Virus record (IMG/VR): IMGVR_UViG_3300042484_003148
Coordinates: 1 to 64,000 of that record
Source: a virus
DNA: 64,000 bases
Direction: 5' to 3' (one strand)
The notes below the pieces were generated by a model that searched no databases, was not told where the DNA came from, and worked only from the letters and a program-made list of their open reading frames with translations. Below are positions 7,408 to 16,500 of the stretch, one piece after another. Numbering within the stretch: the first letter of the stretch is position 1; each line of letters opens with the position of its first letter. Made by a program: the position numbers and the translations under genes.

Positions 7408-9792
7408 ATGGCTGATAACTTAAATGCAACCAATAAAAGATTAGCTGAAATAAGAGATTTACAAGCTGAATTAAATAGATATGTAGGTGTTTATATGGAG
7501 AATATTGATTCTTCTAATAAGATTCGTGAAGAAGAAAAAAGAATTATAAAAGAAACATCTAAAGAACAAGAGAAACAAAATGAAATTGAAAAGGAAAAAC
7601 AAAAAAGATTAACTAGAACAAAAGGTATTTTAAAATCCATATATGATGAAACAGTAAAACTTACTGGTGGTTTTAGTGGTGTATGGAAGTATTTGAATGA
7701 TGCTGATATTAGTGGTAAGAGTTTGGTAAGGTCTATGGGTCTTAACTCAACTATGACTGCCACTATGAATAATAATTTGAGGCAATCAGCTGTTTATGCT
7801 GCTCAAATGGGTGTTTCATTTCAAGATTTAGCTAAAGCACAAGCATCTTTTGCTGAATCTACAGGCACTATGGCTTTGTTGAATGTAGAGACTCTTGAAA
7901 GAATGTCTGAAGCTGCTGGTGCTACTGGTCTTGGTGTTGAACAACAAGCTAAATTTCTAGGTCAATTACAAAATGTTGGTATAGGTGTTGGTAAGGCTAG
8001 TACTGTTGTTGAGAAAACAATGAAGTCTAGTCAAGCTATGGGTTTAAATATGTCTACATCACTTAAATTGATGACCGAAAATATGTCAATGATGAACAAA
8101 TTTAGGTTTGAAAATGGTGTTGAAGGTTTTCAGAAAATGACTCAATTTGCTCAACAACAAAAAATGAGTATTGAAGGTCTTTCTTCAGCAATGGATAAAT
8201 TTCAATCACTAGAAGGTTCTATTGAAGCTACAGCTAGGTTGTATACTATGGGTGGTGAGTTTGCTAAAAATGATGCGTTTAGTTTAGGTTTTAATGCAAG
8301 AAATAACCCAGAAGTTTTTGCGCAACAAATAAATGATATGATGAAAGGACTTGCTGTTCAAGATTCTAAAGGTATATTTAAAGTTAGTGCGGTTGATATG
8401 GACCGTTTAAGGGTTGTATCTGAAATAACAGGTGATAGCGTTGAAAAATTAAGAGAACAAGCTGTTCAATTATCTAAACAAGAATTTGTTGGTAAGAGTG
8501 TATTTGGTAATATTTCTAAAGATGATAGAAATTTGATTGCTAATATAATGGAGCAAGATAAGAGTGGTACTTTTACAGTTAAAATTGATAATAAAAACTT
8601 TAAACTTAATGAATTAGGTGAGTCGCAACTTAGTTTGTTAAGAAAACAAACAGAATCTATAGCTGAACAAGCAAAAGTAACACAAGATTGGAATAGTGCT
8701 TTAGATAATTCAATTAATTCTTTAAAAGCTAATTTATTACCTGTACTTAATGTAATAAATGGTTATTTAGGTGCTGTAAATAATATAGGTACTAATTGGG
8801 TAGCTAATATAGGTAAGGTTATTGCGTTAGCTGGACCATTAATCGCTGGAAAAGCTATTATGACAGGTGCTAATTCTTTTATTGGTGGTAAGTTTGATGA
8901 TATGTTTGATTTAAGTAAAAAAAAGAAATCAACATCATCTTTTTCTTCTGCTGGTGGTTCAAGTGTTAGTGATTTGGGTAAACTTAAGGATATACCTGAT
9001 GGACCTGCATTGCAAAGTAGAGCTGCTGGAATTGCAGCAATAGGTGTTGCTGCTTTAGGTATTGGTGCAGGTATAGGTGTTGCTGCTTATGGTGCTTCAT
9101 TATTAGCAGATTCTATTTCTAAATTAAATGTTGAACAAATGAAAACTTTAGCATTTACTATGGGTGCAATCGGATTGACAATGGGTGGTATTTTAGTGGC
9201 TGGTGTTATTGCGCTAGGTTCAGCAAGTGAGTTTGCTGCGCCTGGTTTATTAGCACTTGGTGGTGCTGCACTTATGGTTGGTGCAGGTATAGGTGTTGCT
9301 GCTTATGGAATCGGTACTATGGTTGATAGTTTGGGTAAGGTAGGTAATATTGGTGCTAACATTACTTCATTAGGTAAAGGGTTATCTAGTTTAGTTTCTT
9401 TAAATACACTTGCAGGTATAACCACGTTAGGTTCTTTAGGGAATACATTAGTTGGTTCTGCATCAGGTTTTAGTAGTGCAGGTAATATGTTTAAAAATGT
9501 TGGTGAGTTTATGAGTAAACCTGCTAAAAATTTAATTGAACTACAAAATACTATTAAAGCTTTAAAAGATTTTGATGGTAATAGTATGTTGTCACAGTCA
9601 ATAAAAGACCTTAATAATGTTATCGCTAAAGGTATAGAAATTAAATTACCAAATAATGGTGTACTTAATGTAACTACCAATGTTGATTTGTATATTGATA
9701 GAGAGAAACTTGCTACTAGTTTGCAGATTGGTCAAAGAAGTTTTGCTGAATTATTTAAATCTCAGAAAGGTGTTGCTGCTGTTAAAAGTTAA
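7408..9792 (+). CDS. Tail tape-measure protein
   Basis: At 794 aa it has an N-terminal charged coiled coil (about 20-75), a long Ala/Met/Gln-rich helical middle with SFAESTG and SVEKLREQAVQLSKQ, and a C-terminal hydrophobic zone (about 540-690) in which AGIGVAAYG occurs twice. This is the layout of phage tape-measure proteins, which set tail length and may help DNA enter the cell. It is a single plus-strand gene between minus-strand arrays, with an ACTATTTA-like motif just upstream and a terminator just downstream. Confidence 0.75.
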   Translation: MADNLNATNKRLAEIRDLQAELNRYVGVYMENIDSSNKIREEEKRIIKETSKEQEKQNEIEKEKQKRLTRTKGILKSIYDETVKLTGGFSGVWKYLNDADISGKSLVRSMGLNSTMTATMNNNLRQSAVYAAQMGVSFQDLAKAQASFAESTGTMALLNVETLERMSEAAGATGLGVEQQAKFLGQLQNVGIGVGKASTVVEKTMKSSQAMGLNMSTSLKLMTENMSMMNKFRFENGVEGFQKMTQFAQQQKMSIEGLSSAMDKFQSLEGSIEATARLYTMGGEFAKNDAFSLGFNARNNPEVFAQQINDMMKGLAVQDSKGIFKVSAVDMDRLRVVSEITGDSVEKLREQAVQLSKQEFVGKSVFGNISKDDRNLIANIMEQDKSGTFTVKIDNKNFKLNELGESQLSLLRKQTESIAEQAKVTQDWNSALDNSINSLKANLLPVLNVINGYLGAVNNIGTNWVANIGKVIALAGPLIAGKAIMTGANSFIGGKFDDMFDLSKKKKSTSSFSSAGGSSVSDLGKLKDIPDGPALQSRAAGIAAIGVAALGIGAGIGVAAYGASLLADSISKLNVEQMKTLAFTMGAIGLTMGGILVAGVIALGSASEFAAPGLLALGGAALMVGAGIGVAAYGIGTMVDSLGKVGNIGANITSLGKGLSSLVSLNTLAGITTLGSLGNTLVGSASGFSSAGNMFKNVGEFMSKPAKNLIELQNTIKALKDFDGNSMLSQSIKDLNNVIAKGIEIKLPNNGVLNVTTNVDLYIDREKLATSLQIGQRSFAELFKSQKGVAAVKS

Positions 9793-9801
9793 TATTTAAA
9801 A

Positions 9802-9836
9802 AAACCTCTCTTATTAATTTAGGAGAGGTTTATTTT
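9802..9836. terminator. Bidirectional terminator
   Basis: AAACCTCTC (9802-9810) pairs with GAGAGGTTT (9823-9831), with T runs on both strands. It sits between the convergent ends of the tape-measure gene and the 94-aa gene. Confidence 0.85.
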
Positions 9837-9837
9837 G

Positions 9838-10122
9838 TTAAACATTTATCGGTTCTTTTTGTTTTATGTTATTCATTTTTTCTTTAATAATTAAACAATC
9901 AGTTAAAGCATCATTATAATTATCATATACTTTATCAGTATTAAATAACCTATTTAAACCCCATGTTTGATATAGTCTTAACCAACCAGGACCTGTTTTA
10001 ACTATTTCTATCTGAAATATAGATTCATTATCTATAACAAATTTGTTAATTCTGAATATAAATTCAGGTTCTTCTATTTTCTTTTTAAAAAGAAGATTTT
10101 TAAATGTTTTTATTAGTTTCAT
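9838..10122 (-). CDS. Hypothetical 94-aa protein
   Basis: Starts MKLIKTFKNLLFKKK (basic amphipathic segment), then a compact domain ending in GWLRLYQTWG and KVYDNYNDALTDCL. The Trp/Tyr and YxxYxxAL pattern resembles each half of the tandem-repeat protein at 46676-47170, so both may share a small domain. Function unknown. Confidence 0.65.
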   Translation of the reverse strand: MKLIKTFKNLLFKKKIEEPEFIFRINKFVIDNESIFQIEIVKTGPGWLRLYQTWGLNRLFNTDKVYDNYNDALTDCLIIKEKMNNIKQKEPINV

Positions 10123-10189
10123 ATTTATAATTTGGTTAGTAGTTTGTAATAATACATTTTTTTTATCATTAAAACAAATAATATTAGTT

Positions 10190-10330
10190 TTATTTTGAAT
10201 AAATTTTAAGATAATTTAATCCATAATCAGTTAACTCTTCGTTAATATTTATGTTGTTTATGTAAAAATATACTGCTGAATATTTAAACCTAGGTGCTAG
10301 TTCAGTTAGGTTATCTATTTTTAGTTTCAT
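10190..10330 (-). CDS. MKL miniprotein, 46 aa
   Basis: Starts MKLKIDNLTE and ends LNYLKIYSK, stop TAA. It is the last member of this cluster; about 65 nt separate it from the 94-aa gene. Confidence 0.72.
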   Translation of the reverse strand: MKLKIDNLTELAPRFKYSAVYFYINNININEELTDYGLNYLKIYSK

Positions 10331-10464
10331 CTTGTATATATTGTTATGTAATTAAACCACCTTTCCCATAATTTATTAATAGTTCTTTCGCCTATAAGTA
10401 CCTCAAAATCACTTGATTCAGTAAATAACATAGTTTCAAAATTTGTTTCTATTATTAGTTTCAT
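10327..10464 (-). CDS. MKL miniprotein, 45 aa
   Basis: Starts MKLIIETNFE; core ESSDFEVLIGERTI; end WFNYITIYTR. A clear SxDY/W-NYIxIY subfamily member with ATGA overlaps on both sides. Confidence 0.78.
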   Translation of the reverse strand: MKLIIETNFETMLFTESSDFEVLIGERTINKLWERWFNYITIYTR

Positions 10465-10592
10465 CTTGTATAAATTTGAATGTAATTAGTCCAAACAGAA
10501 ATATCTTTGATTATAAACCTACCCATTAATAATTCATAATCAGCTGAATAAATAAAAATTATATCTGTATCTGTTTGTTGTTTAAGTTTCAT
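10461..10592 (-). CDS. MKL miniprotein, 43 aa
   Basis: Starts MKLKQQTDTD; core YSADYELLMGRFII; end WTNYIQIYTR. Close paralogue of 10845-10976, sharing MKLKQQTD, the ADY/VDY core and NYIQIY. Confidence 0.8.
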   Translation of the reverse strand: MKLKQQTDTDIIFIYSADYELLMGRFIIKDISVWTNYIQIYTR

Positions 10593-10720
10593 CTTTTGTA
10601 AATTGATAAATTATCTAAACCGAAAACACCTTTATCTAAACTGTTGATTATTTTGAATAATCTAGATTTTTTAAAAGGTATATCAGAATATTTTGGTCTG
10701 TTTAGTATTTTTAGTTTCAT
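10589..10720 (-). CDS. MKL miniprotein, 43 aa
   Basis: Starts MKLKILNRPK and ends LDNLSIYKR. It is more divergent in the middle than its neighbours. ATGA overlaps on both sides. Confidence 0.74.
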   Translation of the reverse strand: MKLKILNRPKYSDIPFKKSRLFKIINSLDKGVFGLDNLSIYKR

Positions 10721-10848
10721 CTCCAATAAACGTTTATGTAATTAGTCCATATTTCCCCTGGTTCTATTTCACGATGATTAATAAGTAAATCATAATCACT
10801 TGATTGGGAAAATCTTAAACTCTGATATTTTTCTATTCTAAGTTTCAT
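10717..10848 (-). CDS. MKL miniprotein, 43 aa
   Basis: Starts MKLRIEKYQS; core QSSDYDLLINHREI; end WTNYINVYWR. Strong subfamily member with ATGA overlaps. Confidence 0.78.
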   Translation of the reverse strand: MKLRIEKYQSLRFSQSSDYDLLINHREIEPGEIWTNYINVYWR

Positions 10849-10976
10849 CTTTTGTAGATTTGTATGTAATTAACCCAACTATAAATATCATTTATCTTGC
10901 CTTTGCTAGTTAATATTTCGTAATCAACTGAATCAACGAATTTGTTATCTATATCGGTTTGTTGTTTAAGTTTCAT
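10845..10976 (-). CDS. MKL miniprotein, 43 aa
   Basis: Starts MKLKQQTDID; core DSVDYEILTSKGKI; end WVNYIQIYKR. Paralogue of 10461-10592 two genes downstream, pointing to local duplication. Confidence 0.8.
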   Translation of the reverse strand: MKLKQQTDIDNKFVDSVDYEILTSKGKINDIYSWVNYIQIYKR

Positions 10977-11104
10977 CTCACAAATATACAAATTTTATTG
11001 CACCAAAATTTAACTAAATAATGGTCTCCATTATCTGATAATAAGAATCCTTGCATACCTGAATGATTAAAATCACCCATATCGTTGTATTGATTAACTT
11101 TCAT
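10973..11104 (-). CDS. MKL-type miniprotein (MKV start), 43 aa
   Basis: Starts MKVNQYNDMG and ends WCNKICIFVR. It has a Gly/Asp-rich middle instead of the DY core, but the same length and ATGA junction. It is the first gene after the long hairpin at 11119-11201. Confidence 0.7.
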   Translation of the reverse strand: MKVNQYNDMGDFNHSGMQGFLLSDNGDHYLVKFWCNKICIFVR

Positions 11105-11118
11105 ATTAATTTATATTT

Positions 11119-11201
11119 AAAAAGATAGGTTGTAAATTATATTACAGAACTTAATTGCGTCTGTTTTTATTTACATTTTTATAATTACAACCTATCTTTT
11201 T
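11119..11201. other. Long structured hairpin between genes
   Basis: AAAAAGATAGGTTGTAA (11119-11135) is the exact complement of 11185-11201, a 17-bp stem around a 49-nt loop that can form an inner ACAGA/TCTGT stem. The T run lies within the stem, so it could be a terminator for the minus-strand gene at 11202, a regulatory leader, or a small RNA. Confidence 0.6.
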
Positions 11202-11333
11202 TTATCTTTTGTAAATGTTTATATTATTAGTCCAATTTTCAACAGGACTTATAATACGTTCACCTATTAACAAAATATAATCTAGTGAATTTATAAATTC
11301 ATTATCCTCTTGGTAAATTACATCTAATTTCAT
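11202..11333 (-). CDS. MKL miniprotein, 43 aa
   Basis: Starts MKLDVIYQED; core NSLDYILLIGERII; end WTNNINIYKR, stop TAA. It begins 2 nt after the stop of the 245-aa gene. Confidence 0.78.
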   Translation of the reverse strand: MKLDVIYQEDNEFINSLDYILLIGERIISPVENWTNNINIYKR

Positions 11334-11335
11334 AA

Positions 11336-12073
11336 CTATTCACCAAATATAATAATTTGATTTAATTTAAGCAATAAATTATCAATATTTTTATCATGTT
11401 TATATTGGTTAGATAATCTATTGATAACATTTTCAGGTTCAGGATGAAATAAGAAACTATTCTTTGGTTTAGTTGCATAAAATTCATACATCTGTTCAAA
11501 ATCTAAATTATTAACATAAAACTTAGAGTTCTTTAGATTTTTAAACTTAGATAATATTTCTAATGCTTCATTAATATTATCTAAAGGTGACCTTTGTTCA
11601 AATGCATAAACACTGTCTAAGTTAACGTTATTCAAATTAACTATTTCTGAGTCAACTGTAATATGTGTAATATCTTTATGTTGTTTCGTATTAAACTCAA
11701 TTGATTTAAATCTAAACAAATATAATACATTAAATTTATCAGACAAATCAATATCAATATCTAATACTGTTAAATTACTTGCTTCCTCTTCAGTAAATAA
11801 ATTTAAAACAGAACCATTTTCAGTTAAATTAAAACCTTCAGTGCTATTACTTAGTAGTTGAGATATTTTAATTCTATCAGGTATAGTTGAAATATCTAAA
11901 GGTTTTTTAATTTCTTTAGTTATATTTAAACTATCTAAATCAATTTTTTCATCTGAAATAATAACTTCAGCACCACCTTCTTTAAGTTTGTCTATTAACT
12001 TATCGAATTTTTCTGGTGATAATTCGATTGAACCTTTTGGTAGGGGTGAAACTTGTTTTTCTTCTTGAGGCAT
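11336..12073 (-). CDS. Hypothetical 245-aa protein
   Basis: Starts MPQEEKQVSPLPKGSIELSP, an acidic, Pro-containing lead, followed by Leu/Ile/Asn-rich segments (LTVLDIDIDLSDKFNVLYLF, VNLNNVNLDSVYAFEQ) that look like a repeating beta-type fold, ending LNQIIIFGE. No catalytic motif seen. It is the first gene of a transcript that continues into the miniproteins. Confidence 0.65.
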   Translation of the reverse strand: MPQEEKQVSPLPKGSIELSPEKFDKLIDKLKEGGAEVIISDEKIDLDSLNITKEIKKPLDISTIPDRIKISQLLSNSTEGFNLTENGSVLNLFTEEEASNLTVLDIDIDLSDKFNVLYLFRFKSIEFNTKQHKDITHITVDSEIVNLNNVNLDSVYAFEQRSPLDNINEALEILSKFKNLKNSKFYVNNLDFEQMYEFYATKPKNSFLFHPEPENVINRLSNQYKHDKNIDNLLLKLNQIIIFGE

Positions 12074-12109
12074 AGTTATTTTGTTTTACAATGAGAATAC
12101 AATATTAAT

Positions 12110-12160
12110 AATTAAAAGTTAAAGAACAAAATAATTGTTAATATTTATGTTCTTTAACGT
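12110..12160 (-). terminator. Hairpin, likely terminator of the GIY-YIG gene
   Basis: GTTAAAGAAC and GTTCTTTAAC form a 10-bp stem (12149-12158 with 12118-12127), followed on the minus strand by TTTTAATTATT. It lies between the GIY-YIG gene and the 245-aa gene. An AACCTTTCTTA-N8-CGTTAAAG sequence (about 12147-12180), like a weak phage-motif promoter, overlaps it. Confidence 0.45.
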
Positions 12161-12206
12161 GAATTGTTAAGAAAGGTTACGTAGTTATTGTAAATATTTC
12201 AAGTTT

Positions 12207-13490
12207 TTAATACAAAACTTTAAACGTATGTCCGCAAGGAGTTGGTTGGTTTAGTTTTATTGCTGTTGAGATTAATTTACCCATCCACTGAGCTTTAACA
12301 TCATCTTTTTTGATTCGTTCAGCAATTTTAATTATTTCTAACTCTTCAAAGATAAATTCACCATCTTTATAGACTTCATAACCTGTGATATAACCTTCTT
12401 TTTTAACAAACGTTGGTTCGTAGTTCCAGAAATAACCAAATGCTAATCTTTTATTTTGGATAGCACGAGAGATTGTTGATGTACTATTATCTTTTTGGTT
12501 TAATGTTCTGCAAGCTTCAGCTACTGTTTTGAAGTTACCTATTAGTTCACCTTTTCTATCAAACTGATAAATAATGTTATGTTGATGTTTGTAAACTTTA
12601 TTTTCTTCAATCTTTTCAAAATAATTGTTTACGTCTTCAATAGTTGAATCAATTTTAAAGAAATGATATTTACCACCTTTAAATGGAAAATTAGGTTTCC
12701 AATGAATATTAGTATTAAACTGTTCATTAAATTCTTTTAATGTATCAAAATCACCAATTTTTTCACGTTCAGTGTTATACACAGATATTTTGTCATGATT
12801 CTGTTTATATTCATCACCGTGATATTCTAATCGAAAACCATCTTTAAATATTTTACCACTTTTTAAATGATGTGCTACAGATGCTGGTGTATATGTTATT
12901 CCTGTAAGGGTTAAATATTCAGTTACAAGATTTATATTTTTAAATGTTTGGATAAAATCATCATTTTTATATAAATCAACTTTTGTTGACCTGTCTTTTG
13001 GTGGTTCGTGAAATATACCGTCATAAGACCACATGAAACCTTTGTAAGATTCGTGACATCTTTCAGCCTTATTGAATTGTCCCATTTTTCTACGACCTGT
13101 GTAATGAAGATGTGCTTCAACAGCATCATCCCAAATTTTAATTAAATTGCCTTCTAGGTCAAATTGGTGAACTGGGATTTTTACATGAACTTTTGGATAT
13201 TTAGGGTGGGAATAACATACTGTTTTAGCCATATTATAATAACCATAAATATCCATGTATTCTTGTTCATCTTTATTTCTGTTATCATGATTAGTTTCTT
13301 TTAAAATTTTAAATTCAAAATTTTCGCCACCATGTTTATTCCAACCGTTTTGTAATTTACTACAAACATGTGTACCTTTTTTAAGCAATCTTTTGTGTTC
13401 CGAAAATCTTCTTTCAGTTTCAAAAGCTGAACCAATATACATGTTACCTGTTATTTTATTTACTATCGCGTAAATATAAGCTTTCCTCAT
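12207..13490 (-). CDS. GIY-YIG homing endonuclease with NUMOD-type repeats
   Basis: Residues 5-100 are a GIY-YIG nuclease: YIYAIVNKITGNMYIGSA, the catalytic Arg region ERRFSEHK, and GGENFEFKIL. Four or more repeats follow of the NUMOD/IENR kind, such as VHQFDLEGNLIKIW, SVYNTEREKIGDF and YQFDRKGELIGNFKTVAEA, which bind DNA in homing enzymes. It is a 427-aa free-standing gene immediately downstream of DNA polymerase, a common homing position. It is a mobile gene spreading itself rather than a replication factor. Confidence 0.88.
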   Translation of the reverse strand: MRKAYIYAIVNKITGNMYIGSAFETERRFSEHKRLLKKGTHVCSKLQNGWNKHGGENFEFKILKETNHDNRNKDEQEYMDIYGYYNMAKTVCYSHPKYPKVHVKIPVHQFDLEGNLIKIWDDAVEAHLHYTGRRKMGQFNKAERCHESYKGFMWSYDGIFHEPPKDRSTKVDLYKNDDFIQTFKNINLVTEYLTLTGITYTPASVAHHLKSGKIFKDGFRLEYHGDEYKQNHDKISVYNTEREKIGDFDTLKEFNEQFNTNIHWKPNFPFKGGKYHFFKIDSTIEDVNNYFEKIEENKVYKHQHNIIYQFDRKGELIGNFKTVAEACRTLNQKDNSTSTISRAIQNKRLAFGYFWNYEPTFVKKEGYITGYEVYKDGEFIFEELEIIKIAERIKKDDVKAQWMGKLISTAIKLNQPTPCGHTFKVLY

Positions 13491-13549
13491 TTGTTTTATT
13501 TATGTTTAGTTGGACCAATACTATATTGGTCCGTTAATTAGTTTAGTTG

Positions 13550-16500
13550 TTATAGATTATCAATAATTTGTTGGTATTTTACATATTGACCACCTTTGAA
13601 AACAGTAACCCAGTATTCATTACCAATCTTTAGAAAAACAATATCATCTTCTTTGTGTGATTGTTTTTCAATTTTAAGATTCATGTTGTGTTTTCTTAAA
13701 ATATCTCTAGTCCTTTTATATAAATCGTAATAATTATCACGTTTATCATATTTTACATCACAAGTAAATTCCTCGAAAATAATAGATGGGTCTATTTGAA
13801 ATCTATTCCATGCTTCCATTTCCCTGTTTTCCATTTTGAATAGAACTTTTGATTCTTCAACTTTCTTTTTACCCTTACCAGTAGTTTTTTGTTCTTTTAC
13901 TACTTCAACTTTAGGTTCGGTTTCTTCAGTTTTGTATTCAAAAAGACTATCTATATCTTTCTTTTCGTAAGGATATGTTTCATAGGTCCAAGATGTTAAT
14001 ACCATTTCTTCATCTGTGAAATATTTACGATTATTTGGATTAAAACCCTTAGTTTTAACTTTTTTACCGTTACTATCAATGGTTGTAGTCGCTTCTTGTT
14101 TTAAAATTAGATTTTCACCAACATATTGTTTAAAACAAACTGTTAAAGGTTCGACTTTCTTATTAAATGCGTCACAGTATAAATCTCTGTTGTATTTCAC
14201 AATAGAATTTAGGTCATCTTTATCAATTAACTCACAATACATATTACCATCTTTGTCAACTTTATTATTTGCTTGTGCTGAACTATTTCCAGTGTTTACA
14301 AAGTAATAAATCTCACCTAAGTCAGGATGCGTTAAATCATTGTCAATAATTAATTCAAAGTGTGGTTGTTTTGACTTAACCGCACCATTTTTATTACCAT
14401 GTATTGCAAAGTATGGTGTTATTACTGTTTGAATAAATGTATTAAAACCATCTTCTGACATTAAATCAAATGTGTTAATACATTTTTCATACCACTCTCC
14501 AAATGAATCATAATTTTCATAACTTTTTAATAAGTTAGCTAATTCCATTGGTACTTCTGAATTAATATAATTATATTTCAGTAAGTTTTTAATTTTTTTA
14601 TCAAAACTAGTACCTGGAATTTTATTGATATATTCAATTGGTTGGTGTTTAACTTCTAAAGGTAATAATAACTCAAGTTGGTTCTCAACTTTCTTTTTAG
14701 CTGCTTTAGGTTTTCTTCCAATCTTTTTTAAATAACCTTCATGTGATGTCTCATGAAATAACATTTTAATGAGGTTAGGTAAATGAACTTTTTGAATGTA
14801 ACTTGTAACCTTCATTTTTATTTTAGTCTTACTAGCCACATCAATTGCTGGTATTTCATTGTAATAAATTTTGTTGAATGTGTTATAATAAAGTTCAACA
14901 AATTCTTTTGGTTCGTTTTTAATTAAATGTTTAATACCTGTATCTAAAAAATCTTCAATATATTTTGGCATTGTCGAAGATTTAATTGAGTTACCAACCA
15001 TTTTTAGTTTAGATTTTTTAGTCATAGTTTTTTTATCAAACTCAACTTCATAAGAAACATAATTTTTACGAGCTAAGTTTAATGAGTTTAACCATTCACC
15101 ATCATCATCAACAGTCATGAAGTCACAAAACATTAAATCATTGAATCTTGGTACAAAACAATCTTCTCTTCTATATTCATTACCAAACCTATCTTTATAG
15201 TCGAAATAACCTGCATCAACAGGGTTTGGTAATTTATTGCCATCTAAATCATATTCAAAAACACTTGGTATTACACTATTAAGACCATCAGTATCACAAA
15301 CTGCTGGTTGCATACCTAATTTATACATAAAATGTGTCATTTTTCTAAGATATTGTCTTCCTGAACACGTAATTCTTTCTGCAATATTTTTTGTATCAGA
15401 CCAATAAAAGAAAATACTACCATTAGCACCAAAGTTACTATTGTTAAATATTTTTAGAGGTAACTGTTTGGCTTTATATAAATTTCGCATTACAGGGTCT
15501 GGGTCTGTAACTGCTAGTTTTTTATATAAAGTTCTATTAGCACCCATAAATTTTAATAGTCTTCTAAGGATTCCAAGAACGTCAGTTTTGGGGAATAAAT
15601 CATATTCTAGCTGCAAATTTGGGTATAAGCTTCCAAAATCTGCCTTCTTTATGAAACTTCCTTTACTATTTATCAAATTTCCAAGCATAAAAGTTGCTGA
15701 AATACCACCAACAAAATCATGTTTTTCTTTCTCTGGTTTAGGTATAGCTAACCTATTTTTGTAACTCCAATCAGTCATTAATAAGTTCCATGAAGAAGCA
15801 CCACCAATTGAACAAGTTCTAGGGAATGATGTTGATAACCATTTTGATACCATGAAACTTGCTTCGTTATATATACTATCAATTTGAAAAGTTTCCCATA
15901 AGTCATCTAGTAAATATTGGTGTACTATTTCACTGCCTTTAATATAGTCAGTTTTATCTGGGTGTTCACTTTTAAAAGTGTCTAATAAAACACTACCATT
16001 TTCAACATCAACTTGTAAAATATCAGGTATTTTCACATACTCATTATTTTCTTTGTTAATTAAATACCAAAGATTTTCTTTATAGATTTTATAAATATCA
16101 TTACCTTCAACATACATACGGTTAGGTTTGTTTGCTTTGTTGAATTTTGTAATATATTTAAGACCTGTTGCTTTAATATCACTATTGATAGCTTTTGCAC
16201 GTCTAACAGCATGTAATGTATCAATTACGTTGGTATAGAAAACACCTTCAATAGATAGACCAGTTTGTTCGTAATCTTCAGTCTCACCACCAAGTTTAAT
16301 ACTTGTTTTTGTTCTAGTAATAGTTAAAATCTTGCTTAAGTCAATATTTAGTATTTTTGCTCTAACAATAAAGAAGTTAAAGTCAAAGTTTTCACTATTG
16401 TAACCAAAAACAATACTTGGTTTTAATTCAACAATATAATTAAAGAAATCAATAATAATTTTTCTTTCGCTTTCATCATCATCTTCTTTCTCTACTGTTA

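Noticed and set aside
12932-13129. A 65-aa frame inside the GIY-YIG gene
   Set aside because: Same strand, other frame, wholly inside a well-supported nuclease; no motif.
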